This document shows, one piece after another, positions 11,898 to 22,853 of a stretch of 64,000 bases of DNA. This stretch comes from Polytrichum commune (taxonomy: Eukaryota; Streptophyta; Polytrichopsida; Polytrichales; Polytrichaceae). Below the pieces are notes generated by a model. That model saw only the letters and a list, made by a program, of their open reading frames with translations, searched no databases and was not told where the DNA came from. Both the position numbers and the translations under genes were made by a program. The stretch is taken from contig OX485803.1 in the NCBI GenBank assembly GCA_950295325.1, positions 57,179,554 to 57,243,553 on the forward strand, in the 5' to 3' direction. Numbering within the stretch: position 1 is the stretch's first letter; every line of letters begins with the position of its first letter.

Positions 11898-13960
11898 GGG
11901 CCATGTTCCATATGCCGGTCCCGGTCCGTTTTTTAAATGGGTGAGAAACGGGTGACATCATCCAAAAAATGGGTGATATCACCCATTCTATGGAGGGGTA
12001 CTTCTACGTGGGGTGCCGGTTTATTTCGATTTCCTATTTTCTAATTAAATTTGGTGAGTGATAAGGCATGACACTTTTTGAAGGTCACCGGCAATGAAGG
12101 CCATCATCATTTAACTTTTCATATTTGATTTGCACATCAATTTCCAAACATTTATTGAATGAATTCCAAATTATGTGTTGTTGATATGCATAGGTTGGTA
12201 CTACTGTCATCTATGGAAATATGTAAATATTTATATATATTATTTTTTTAGTTGAAATCGTCATTGTACATTGTTCAAAAGTGAATTTTGATACATTTTT
12301 TTATTAAATCCGACACGTAACATGGGCCATCATTAGTACATATTGACTAGAATTAAGATAACGGTGGTCTAGAATGAATTAAAAGTAAAACCACATAGTT
12401 CATTTATTTTGCATTAATAGATTTGCAAAAATAACATGCGTTTACATGGTTTAGGGTTTGTTACATGGTTTGCTACATGGTTTAGGGTTTGCCTCGTAGA
12501 AGAATTGAATTATTACAAAGGAGTGATTCCTCATGTGATTGTCAATATGTGGTTTAGCTTATTGACGCAATCCATGAATATTATGATTACTTTGGCCAAG
12601 ATTGGGTAAAAGGCTATAGCAAGTGAACCTAATTTAAAATCATAATTAATTTAAGAATGTCAACAAGTTTGATTAATGTTGACTACATTGTAAATTTCAA
12701 GTTACACTAATTTAAAAAAATTAAATGCAAGAGTATGGACTATACCCAAGTGCCCCTGGTTTTGGTAAGTAAATGGCCTACTCACTGCCGGATTGTTGTT
12801 CGGGTAATTAGAGTGAGGCGAGTGGCTATTGACATTGCATGTACTGATACATAGAGATTTTTAAAGTTTATACCCATAATTGATAATCTAATTGTCAATA
12901 TAACCACTACATAAAGTGAAATAATCATGTGTTTGTTTTAATAAAACTTAACAATGACATCTAAATGATACCAAAATAGTCTTTTAAATATTTAATGAGT
13001 GTTTCCTTTGGTTTTTTTTCCTTATATATATATATATATATATATAGTTAAGATCTAGATTCTAAAAACATCATAAAATACACAATGCCTAGGAGTACTC
13101 CTCAAAAGAAAGGACTTGAAGAACAAAGTGGCCTTTAGTATCCAAGGCAATTGATATTGCTCATAGGCCGATCCGGTCACCGGAGCTTTCTAACTGGCAC
13201 ATGTCCACGGGTAGATCACTTAGTGCATTTTAAAAACGACGTGCGGCATAATATAAAGAGGATTAAAATCATTTGAAATTAAAATTATAAAGGAATTCCA
13301 AATGATAAAGGGGCCATTAAATGTAGACAATCCCATTATAAGTAAATTAGATGGACATAAAACGTGGGCCATTATTTTTTTGTAAAATTAATATAGGGGT
13401 TGAAGATAAGGATCCTAGAAGGTATGTTTAGTATGTTTGCTATGGTCTCCTATGTGTTTTCTTCATAACTCTGTTTGCAATGGTATTATTGTTTGCACCC
13501 TTCTTTGTTTCCATGCTTTCCCTCAACACTCGTCAATTGCGTTAGGAAGTAGATTAGCTTTTATTACTTAAAAGGAATATAGAGTACAAAAAATTATAGT
13601 GACTTGAACAGTATAAGTAATGGAAGGGTGCAAACAAATGGGCCATTTTTTAAATTTAAGTAATTATAGGGAGGCTTTAATGCAACCCTTGAAAGTAAAT
13701 AGCCCCAAAACAAAAAAAACCCCAGCCGCATGTGGTGCACAAAAATGCCTTAGAGTGATCTACCCGTGCACATGTCCTTCTTGTGACCGTTAGGACCGCT
13801 GGTTCTTTGGCACCCGTTCTTGCACAACACAAAATGTGGGACACCCATCCATGGGGGGTACCGGTCCTTGGGTGAGAGGATGAGCACATGACACCACTCT
13901 CTTTTCACTAGCCCACCCATTTATTTAAAAAGAAATGGACCGGCACATGGAACTTGGCCC
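11898..13960. mobile_element. 2.06-kb TIR element with TAA flanks (Harbinger-like, non-coding)
   Basis: The left end GGGCCATGTTCCATATGCCG and the right end, whose complement is GGGCCAAGTTCCATGTGCCG, pair. Similarity continues inward for about 65 bp (both arms run on into AAATGGGTG and end in a TGACATCA-like motif). TAA flanks both sides (11895-11897, 13961-13963). TAA/TTA target sites and GGGCC-type ends are the hallmarks of PIF/Harbinger (Tourist) elements. No transposase was recognised inside; the interior is AT-rich, with a (TA)12 run at 13023-13046 and telomere-like TTTAGGGTTT motifs near 12450-12495. It is a non-autonomous element or a decayed parent copy. Confidence 0.65.
13023..13046. 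repeat. (TA)12 microsatellite
   Basis: Uninterrupted TA dinucleotides within the 2-kb TIR element. Confidence 0.9.
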
Positions 13961-13963
13961 TAA

Positions 13964-15343
13964 GTCAACGAAGGCCATCATTCTGCGGCCGTTGCACTTA
14001 CATATTACACTTACAAATCTTGGGTGTTTTATTATAATGAGAGTGTTTCTCCAATGCCCAATGCAACTCCCCGGAGAGAGTTGTTGAAGAGTTTTGTACA
14101 ATTGTTTATCCGGCAACTCTAAGTGTACAATGCAACCCACCAAAAACACATATTATTCTTTTTGGGAATATCCTAACAAATTATTGGAGATATTACAATT
14201 TACCATGTACCTCTCAATGAGGCGTGAACTACAAGCCAAGTTTATGAATGGGCGTCTTGATGACAAGGGCACAAACAATCAAGGAAAGTCGGTGGTCAAT
14301 GAAATGTGTGAAGGGTTGGAGCAAGTCCCATGTCCTTCCTTCATTTTCTAATTCATCTTATTTTAAATATATGGGATACAAATTGAATGAATCATTGCAA
14401 GGAGGCAGAGTAACTTACAATCACCAAGGGAGGGGAACCCAAAACGGGGCCTTCCAATGGAAGTTAAGTGGTAAATATCCAACCTATTGCCTCGAGTTGT
14501 TCACACCATGCTCAGTTCAATTGTTCCTATGAGCGATCAAGTCTTGAACACACCAGGTGGAGTTAGAGCTTTCGAGAATATTGTTAAGGCCATGCTTAAC
14601 ACGCATGATGAGGCGAGACATGTATAGAAGTACATACTAAACTCTCCTTAATTAAGTTAGGCACCATACAAACATTTCACATGGTGTTGAGGATACAAAA
14701 CTGTTATTGGCTGTGTCCTTTGGAGAAGAGACTTAGTGATGGTATTGAAATGAGCTGAAAGTTTGGTATTTGTGATGAGCAATGTGAATGGGAATGCAAT
14801 TGTGACTTTGCATGTAGTATGAACGGGAATCATTTTAGGGCAGAGCATTCTTGTGACTACTTGCTTATTTCGTAATATGCCACAACATAGTACATGTAGT
14901 GTTTCACCAAGTTGTTAGGAGTTAGTTCGAATTAGTTATTAAGGCCATTGCTTATGTTCAACCAAGATTATCCTTGATATTGACTTGCTAAAGGCTAAAT
15001 ACTCGTGATGACTTGGTTGTGACTGTAACCATGATTGTGACCAAAGGCCTTGGCAAAACCTTCCCTCTAGTCTTGTCATTTGCAATTTTCCTGTGGTGTG
15101 GTTGAAGGCTTTCAAGCCATCCATCCAATAAATAGCCAAAATTTATATTTAAGCTCCCAATTACCTAAGGTAACTTATTAACTTCCCTTCTTCCAATCAA
15201 GCTTGCCATAATCAATATTAGTTTCCCAAACAATATGGTGAGGCTTTTGCTTAGGTTAGGAGTCATTGTTGAGAATGAGGTCCTTACTTTATTCACCACA
15301 TGGTTTGACATCTTGAAATTTGGTCCTATAACCCAAGAAATCA
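13964..15343. other. No gene seen
   Basis: Short overlapping open frames on both strands, none with a recognised motif. Confidence 0.4.
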
Positions 15344-16030
15344 TTGAGAACTAAAGATGTAAGAAAAGATTTGTGGAGATCCAAAACTGCCAACATTGAA
15401 GCCCACAAAATAACCAACACACAAAAAACTCTTAATCGTTGCAAATCTTTAGAAATATATAGAACCATACTAGAACCAAACCCCCAAATAACTACAAACA
15501 AATTTTACAACCACAAAACTCCACACCAATTGACTGTCTCCAAGACATTGACGACAACCTAGCCACACACCTAGATGCCATCGACAGAATTTGACATAAA
15601 ACACAAACCTTTGTTTTTCATAGACAAGCCCCCTTTTTCTTTGATCCTACAAATCACTTCACCAAATGCGTTTGTGCACTCTGCCAATACGCTTGGCAAA
15701 CTAAAGAAGGTTTTCTACTAGGAAGACAAACCCCCCAGACTTACCATCACTAGCCACCTTTTTTACCATAATCATTTATGACTTATGTCTCAAAAACCTA
15801 TCAAAGGGTAGAATTCCAAGGCTCCACAACATACCTAATGATATCTTCAACGCGCTCTCTAACAATTTCCATACCATGCTCTACTTCTTCTTCCTTCAAT
15901 GATGCCACCAAAAAGCAATCCCAAAAGAATGGAAACACAACATCACCGTACTATTTTCACAAAAACCATCAACTACCACAAAAATCAACTAACTACAAAA
16001 TTGGAAAATTGTACACATTCTAAAGTGAAA
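15344..16030 (+). pseudogene. LINE remnant: start of the reverse transcriptase domain
   Basis: From 15810 the frame reads NIPNDIFNALSNNFHTMLYF and then, after an in-frame stop, AIPKEWKHNITVLF. This is the entry region of non-LTR reverse transcriptases (the segment normally 'G-x-D-x-I-P-N-E ... L-L ... G-x-I-P-x-x-W-K-x-x-x-I-x-x-L-x-K'), placed before the palm. The 470 bp upstream show the same A/C-rich, G-poor strand composition and LINE-like strings such as LCQYAWQTKEGFLLGR, so they are probably the linker between endonuclease and RT. Several stops interrupt it and the palm with the catalytic Asp pair was not found. The composition matches the LINE at 61.6-64 kb, which may be the same family. 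Confidence 0.6.
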
Positions 16031-18245
16031 TACATGAAACACAAGCTCTAGCTTGCCATGCTTTCATGTATTCCTACAATCATCCACAAATACCCCGAGC
16101 TCATCGTACTAGAAGAAACTATATTCCTAAAACAACACCATAATGGCTACAAAGTGCAAATGACAATCCTTTTCATCCCCGAGTACATAACAAGTGCCAT
16201 TCGTAACAAGTGCATTCCCCAATCCATATGGATGGATGTCTATAAATAGAGCGCATAATTCCCAGCTTATACCCATTTGTGGAAACCAAGGATTTGCAAA
16301 AAAACAATTAGTGGCTCCCCACACTTGGTCCTTTAGGGGTGAACTTATTAGGCCCTCAAAGACCCCTCCATCAATAGAGTTCACCATTAAGAATGGGGAT
16401 GAACTATGGTCGATATGCCTTTATGGTCTCTTGCATGAGTGTAAATAGAAAATCTTGGAGCGTTTCTTTGAGATTTAGGCACTAATATGTTTTTCATTAT
16501 AAATCTAAGAATCTTCTCATTATTTTTGCCACTTATGTGTACATGCATCTCTTTGCTTCTTCCATCACTTGTGTACTCTCCAAATTGAATACACTCAAGA
16601 AAAGAACTCAAAGTTTTCAAAGTTTTGTTGCCCCAAAATAGAGAAAAATAACTTCCCTTCTTAGTTTTATTTTTAGGTCATTGACGCAAGTATTGGAAGT
16701 GGCAAATATGGAAGATCCTTCAAAAAACTTGAGTTGGTCCCACTTTTGGTGACTTTATGCTTAACTTTATTATGTAATAAGGACGGCTAACACTCAGTTT
16801 TGGCCAAACCCACCAACTTGGGGTTACAATACTAACCTAGTACACTCTAAACTTCACAATATCATCCATGTGGCAACCAAAGTGCACGTGATAATAAGGA
16901 GTTTTGAAGTGTTAACATGGGTGCATGATAATAGAGGATTAGTGTAGAATGTGACATAATGGGATAACACAATGTGCAACAATTTAATGCTAAAATTGAT
17001 GATTTCGTACATGGAACACAAATAATCTCTCAAAGTTGCACACATATGCAAAGCTCAAACTTTCGAGGATAACATAACTTTATTGGTAGCAGATTAACAA
17101 GGTGACAATATGGCATCTAAACCTAATTCAATGAGTTATTTACATCAACTTTGTTCTTTCATATTATGTATGATGCGAGCAATTGCAATTAGCTTAGGAT
17201 ACAATCAATGCTAATGAACTACTTGGTTAACAATTTACACCTTTTTAGAAGAAAAAAACTCGAAGTTTACACTCTTCTTGTAGTCATTCAACTCTCAACC
17301 CTAATCTTACTCCTCACAAGGCATCTTTCTATACTGCTCGAGGCACTCTTTAGTTGGGCTTGTGTGTGTCCCAACACTATGGGCAATATAATACACGCCA
17401 CAACAAATTCAAGTTTTTTATAATTTCAGTAAGGAAATGATTATGTCCTCCACCCAAAGTTTGGTTAGGGTAAATCACACATTCAAACATATCCATTGTA
17501 CTCCACCTTGAATTCCTCAAAAACTCAACCCCGAGAAAAAGCCATGGCCATCATCTCATCCACCCAACTCTCCAAATCTCAACCACTCAAACTAACATAC
17601 ATCCAATGCATACATTCACAACATTGACAAACCTATGTCAAGCATCGTTTCATCTATTCCTAGCACTACAAGCACAATTGTCCTCATTAACCCACCTCAA
17701 TTCTTCAAGAATTCCCAAGAAAAGCACACGCCATCCCAACATTTTGGTGGCTTCGTTGAGTGTCATGTTGTTTCTTGCATTTCTTGAAAAAGAAGGAGAA
17801 ACCATTCCACACCTCAATGAAGCACATGATGGTGGATTGTGCACTATGTAATTGAAGGTTGGAAGCATTTCTAGCAACAATTCTCCAAGCATTCGCAACT
17901 TCTATGTGAGAGAAGCGAGGCAAAAGCAGAAGAGGAAGAAGGCTTCTCAAATCATTCGGGATCGTAGATGTGGTGGTGGTTCTAGAAGATGGGTGTGTAT
18001 CCTCCATTTCTGATAGATTTCAGAGGGTTCCAAAAATGATGACGTCGTGCGATGTGAGAGTGTGTTTGACTTCTTTGGTGGTTTGCATTAATGTCAGAAA
18101 CCCATGATATAAGGGAAGGATATGTGACAAATGAGGAGTGAGATTTAAATTAAGAACATCCATTTCCTTGGGTTTCGGGATATTAGAGAATGGGGTGACC
18201 TTGAGGAGGTTGATATTATCTTTCTATCCAAGATTCATGGACGCC
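16031..18245. other. No gene seen; possible LINE tail at the left edge
   Basis: 16031-16250 keeps the A/C-rich composition of the LINE remnant and may be its continuation, but no motif was found. The rest contains overlapping short frames on both strands (for example 17606-17898) with no recognisable domain. Confidence 0.35.
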
Positions 18246-18248
18246 TAA

Positions 18249-18753
18249 GGGCCAGTTTACACTATAGACCACGAAGTTGTCCTAGGGCGCTGTAAGAGTG
18301 TTGATTGGCTGTTGAACTCGTCCCAGGACCACTTCGGTTTACACCAAGGAAAAAAATGGCAGAGCGACCATGGAGGTGGAGGTCCCCCAAAAATGCATAC
18401 TTCATGACATAATAAATGCATTGACATGGTTCAACATGTTTTGCGGTGAGAAAGGGAAGAGAGGTGGTTTGGTAGGAAAAGACAAGGGCCCATGACAGAG
18501 AAATGATGTTATAACAAATTTTCAAAAAACCTTTCTTGGGGGCTTAGTATACAACTATTTTCACCATTTGCCTTGCGGCCATGGTAACATCATAACCCAT
18601 GAAACATATCACATTTACCCTGCCCTACACCTTAAACCGGCTTCCACATGTTTCACCAAACAACGTGGGACATCTAGAACTCAAGAATTTGAGTGCAGAT
18701 TTGGTTTTTTGGTCTATCAACTGAAATGTTTGGAATTTGGGGTAAACTGGGCC
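18249..18753. mobile_element. 505-bp Harbinger/Tourist-like MITE
   Basis: The left end GGGCCAGTTTACACTATAGA and the right end, complement GGCCCAGTTTACCCCAAATT, share the first 12 bases with one mismatch. TAA lies on both sides (18246-18248, 18754-18756). Size, flanks and ends agree with the other TAA/GGGCC elements in the window. Non-coding. It sits about 70 bp upstream of the TATA box of the next gene, so it forms part of that gene's proximal promoter DNA. Confidence 0.6.
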
Positions 18754-18823
18754 TAACTTAATTTGTTGCGCGTCTCGAACCTTCCTCGAAGCAAACCCCC
18801 CACCAGCAACGAGGTTTCTCGGA

Positions 18824-18831
18824 TATAAATA
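18824..18831 (+). promoter_or_regulatory. TATA box of the unrecognised two-exon gene
   Basis: TATAAATA lies in a GC-richer island that begins at about 18775 and continues through the leader. Transcription would start near 18855. The leader of roughly 890 bp before the first supported ATG contains several short upstream reading frames (for example ATG at about 18871). The assignment depends on the downstream gene being real. Confidence 0.5.
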
Positions 18832-19747
18832 TATTCTATCAGACCCACCAATTTGTGAAGCAGAGAGGTTGGCATGCTCCCGCTCGCAGCAGCAAAAGAG
18901 AGCGGCACCATGGCGTGGTTAAACGCAAATTTCTTGTAGTTTCCCGCTTAGTGGAGGTTTGTGCACTCTGCGATTTATTGATGTTCTTAGCACCACAGGA
19001 GCAGCAAGGTGGCGAGCTAGGGATGTGATCGATTAGCTCCGGGGTTGTTTAGAGCGTACAAAACATCTATCTGCGTACTTTTTATCATGTTTCTCTCCAT
19101 CGTTGAACCTCGCGCAATTTTGGAGAAGCAGTGGTGTGTGACTCTACAGTGCGGCAGGTGGCTTGTGAGCTCGGGGTTTCGAGAGGTTACCTGATATCGA
19201 CTACGCCTCCTCTCGCATATTGATTACTGTTCTTCTTAATTTCCTGTTCTCATTATCTTAGTTCGTGAAAGTAAGGCCTCCTTGGATTTTTGCGTGATGC
19301 CAGTGAAGAGTTTGGGATGAATAAGCTCTTGCGGGACATTGGAGGTTTGGTATTGACGCGGTTCATGGTGATGGATACTTTGGCGGAGGATCAGAGATGG
19401 TAACCACGGAGCTTTGAGATTCTCCAGGATTGTAACACAAGGGAGTGGAACATACACGGGTGTGTGGCACTTGACAGGGAATTGTGCCGTAGGGAGTGCT
19501 ACATAGGGAAGTGTTACAATCTTCGGTGAAGCAGAAGTAGTAGCAGTGGAGGCCGAGGCTTTTGTCGCTGCTTCTCCAGCGCCTCTAGTTCTAAAGGACA
19601 AACCGGAGTGTGGGGGAACTTGAATTTTCTTCGGTGCGTTTATGTCACAAGTCTGACGCCACTGTCCCTAAAATCCTGGACTTGGAAGCCGTCGTTGCTT
19701 GCCTGCGCATTGAAGGATTTCCGACAAGCTGCTTGGCAGATTGCATC

Positions 19748-21283
19748 ATGTCGTAAGTCCACGTTCACGCCTTCATCTGTATGTACTTGTTTCTATTTGT
19801 TTCTTCTTTGTTTTGTATAGGCCATTTGACGAGCCCTCCGTAACTACGTTTAAATAGTAGTTACATCTCTGGAGCAACATCTAAATAGTACATTTAGTCG
19901 CATCGCAGACGCTAGTAGTCAAGAGTTGTAAACAGAATTTACTGAAAGGGGTGCCTTGTAGAGTTAACTACCCTGGATGGTTGTATCTCTGCAGTGTCTC
20001 AATTATTTGATTCGTATCAGTACATTTATATGTTGAAGAGGCAGTCTACTCATGACATTACGTCCATTAGTTATAGTGTTCCTTTATTACAACTAAAGGA
20101 TTTACAATGTGTAGCATCCTTGAACCGAGTCATACCCAACAAACACATTGGATTGGATTGGTAACTGTCTCATCTGGTAGCAATTGCAAATCACAAAGAT
20201 TTTGATTTCTAGTTTCAGTATTGGAGTTGAGGTGCAGAAATCATAACAGGTGAAACTGAAGATTCTCTTTCTCATAGAGGTTTTATGTGATAGGCATCCG
20301 ATTAAGAAGAGTGACCACACAAGGCCCACGTACCTTCTCTCGGTGTACAGAGGACTGTAGGGCTTCCAATTAAGTCGGACACTTGGTTGCACCATGAATC
20401 ACAATACCTGTTCAATTTGACACTAAATCTCAAAGTTAATTATTGCAGGAACGTAGCTGAAGCTGGTTTCATGGAGCCTCGGCCTAAGGCTTTGAAGATT
20501 GGGTTTAACGTTCGTGACGATGGTGTGAAAAGAAAAGGAGTGTATTACCCTCAGAGTGATAAGGATAAATTCAAGGGAGAGGTAAGGATGGGAAAGTTGG
20601 GGAAATTTTGGCTGGGGCGTGAATGTCTTCTGGAAGCCATGATGTTAAGGCATGACATTGGCCGCAAATGTGTGGGGCTCGAAACAGTCCATTTTGATCA
20701 TGCAGACTACTTCCGGTTCTTTAAATATGATGGGGTAGTTTACGATGACAAATCCAAAATAATTCAGTTTCTGCAACAACCTGCAGTGAGTTCAAAGGCA
20801 AAGGCCGCTTTCCGGAAGTTCCTGAAGGGAGAGTTAGATAGAATAATGGGCTTGGCTGTCATTAAGAACTTTTTGAACAAGCCAGAATCTGCACCCAGGA
20901 GGGAAGAAGAGTCTCCAATGCAAGCTGGGGCTGCCCATAGCGGTTCATCTCAACCTGCATCCATGGTCTGTTTGGAGACAGACATTCGATCTCCACCTGT
21001 GAAGTCGTTGCCTCCTCTGGACAGGAATGATGCAGTGCTAGGATCACTTGATGATCAGCAAGTGCACAAAAAGGAGTTGCTGCCCATGCCTGGAATTGGG
21101 TTAGAGAATTACTCTGAGTCACCTTCGATTGATCTCCGCCGCAACGACTGGGATGCAATGCCAATGGAGTGTGAGGACAGGACTGGGGTTCAAACATCAA
21201 GTCTTCCTTATGATATGGAACTTTTCAAGGAACTTTTCAAGGAATGTTTCTTATCAGATTATGACCTGTCTGAGGCCAACTGA
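19748..21283 (+). CDS. Unrecognised 279-residue plant protein, two exons
   Basis: I do not recognise this family. The coding model joins 19748-19752 to 20449-21283. ATG-TC at the end of exon 1 meets a GTAAGT donor, and TTATTGCAG precedes exon 2, giving MSNVAEAGFMEPRPKALKIG in one open frame of 279 codons. The N-terminal ~160 residues are charged and look folded, rich in Lys, Phe, Tyr and Gly (for example RMGKLGKFWLGRECL, then DYFRFFKYDGVVYDDKSKII). The last ~110 are Ser/Pro-rich and probably disordered, ending in a short acidic, Phe-rich tail (LFKECFLSDYDLSEAN). There is no signal peptide, membrane helix or known catalytic motif. An initiation only at the internal Met of MEPRP (20471) would also work. 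The frame upstream of the first ATG stays open from about 19588 and reads like protein (PKILDLEAVVACLRIEGFPT), so the real N-terminus may lie in a further upstream exon. Confidence 0.7.
19753..20448 (+). other. Intron of the unrecognised gene (696 bp)
   Basis: GTAAGT at 19753 and TTATTGCAG ending at 20448 are good plant splice signals, and joining them keeps a single frame across the junction. The intron contains a stretch (20130-20360) of the dispersed repeat that also lies at 29.8-30.3 kb and 58.3-58.5 kb. Confidence 0.65.
20130..20360 (+). repeat. Dispersed repeat R, intronic copy
   Basis: The segment aligns in order with 29850-30265: 'tcacaaagattttgatttct..gtttcagtattggagttgag' against 'tcacaaggattgagatttca..gtttcaaaattggagttgag', then 'gattaagaagagtgaccaca..aaggcccacgtacc' against 'aattaagaaaaatgaccacatgaggcccacatacc'. 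The first part also matches 58280-58460. It is non-coding and of unknown class. Confidence 0.6.
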
Positions 21284-22768
21284 AATTTGCAGATTCTTGT
21301 GCTGAAAGGTATGGTATTCTTTGACTGCTACCAAATTTGGGGGCAACCTGAGAACATTTGTAAAAATGCCAGGCACTTGCTCAAAATATCTGTGAAATAT
21401 TGATGGAAGCTGGACACCTAGATGCGCAGTGGTTGCCTTATACGTTGATGCACTGAAATTTGTTCTCAGGTGTCCTTTTAAATCTTTTCAGTTGTGATAT
21501 TATCCTGCAGTTCATTCTCCCAGATAATTATAAGGTTTTGCATTGTTTGAAGAATGTGTTCTGTTTATTGCAGAATCTGGACGCATATTTTTGTGCCCTA
21601 TTATCCCATCCCTTGCAAATGTTGGGGCTCGATTGTGACTGGTGACAGTGGCTGTTTATAAGTGTAGTATTGATACTTGGGTGCAGTTGCTACCTTCACA
21701 AGAGTTGTGCGCCATCAACATGTCTTGTTGTCTGTTACTTGCGAAGTATCTTGTAGCTTGAAGTCTGCCAAAATTATGTTTCTTTACAGCTTTTCTGTTG
21801 CAACAGAGAACTATGCTGTATGTAGCTCTGTTGGTCTGGTAAAGTGTATACATGTTAGTTTATTAGCACAATTGTCTTAGCAGTTGGTAAGTTCTAAACC
21901 AATCTTGTTGTTTATAAGGTGTTACAATGTCCTGGATATGTCATGATAAAGGTGCCATGGCACTGATGTTTATACATTTATATATGTGCTATAAATATGT
22001 TACAAAACCTTCATAAATTCATAGTTGTATACACAATACAACTGTGCTTCTGTAATTAATGAGTTAAGTCTCATGCTTTCAAGGCACTTTTTGGGAGTTG
22101 TTATGGCTGGAACTCATCTCCATCGTCCTGGAGTCAATTCAATCGAGGATGATCTGGGGCTGTATTGTGCATCGTATGGTAGGCCTGTTGAAGACTTCCC
22201 TGTGTAAACTACACAGTAGGTTTACAGCATGTAATTCAATTGCAAAACTGGGTACCTTGGTAAGGAGTTTACTGTTGTGGAAAAAATTGACACTTCCAGG
22301 GAAGATTTAGTTGATTGTTCTTGAGCATGGTTGGAATGCATGGGATATCTGGTGGGTTGGTCTGGGAGTTCCCGTTGGACTATCTATTAGATTGTCATTT
22401 TGAATATATTTCAAGGGAGTTTGGCTTTGTTGACAAAGTTGACCCTTTCAGTGCAGTTGTAGTATTGATCATTGGTTGTACTACTTGAAAAGATGGTGCA
22501 TAAATTGAGAAGAATATTCCATCGATTTGCCTGTTAAGGAGGTTTGGAACCCATACACGACCACTAAGCTCATAGGTATAGTAAGTTAGATCATGAGATA
22601 GGAAATGGTACCTACTACCACTTCAGTCTAATTAATCTACACTACCCACGTCTCAAACTCAACAAGATGCAATTCGTTTGTAGGACTGAAGAATTGTGAG
22701 TGGCATGGTGCAGGTCTAAGTCAGAAAAGGTGTTTTCTATGAGGATTCTATTGACTGGGTATCTATCA
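21284..22768 (+). other. 3' flank and probable 3' UTR of the unrecognised gene
   Basis: No other gene was recognised. The first few hundred bases keep the T-rich transcribed-strand look of a 3' UTR and include candidate splice-like sites, but no decisive polyadenylation signal (AATAAA) was seen close to the stop codon. Confidence 0.35.
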
Positions 22769-22853
22769 CATGAATTCATTCAGTCACCAGACAAGGAGGT
22801 AAGTTATGCTCTGCAATTGTAAAATTTCATGTTGCACATAGCAATTTGTACAT
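22769..22853 (+). repeat. Dispersed repeat R, left-end segment
   Basis: 'catgaattcattcagtca-c-gacaaggag ... ctgcaattgtaaa-t-tcatgt-g--a-a-caattt' is shared with 28813-28900 in the same orientation. At 28.8 kb this segment begins the longest copy of the repeat. Confidence 0.6.

Noticed and set aside
12440-12500. TTTAGGGTTT motifs as an interstitial telomere
   Set aside because: Only a few scattered TTTAGGG-like units occur, separated by CATGG, not a head-to-tail array.
19236-19601. 121-codon minus-strand frame in the leader of the unrecognised gene
   Set aside because: It overlaps the leader of a better-supported gene on the other strand, has no domain or promoter, and GC-richer leader DNA easily leaves such frames open.
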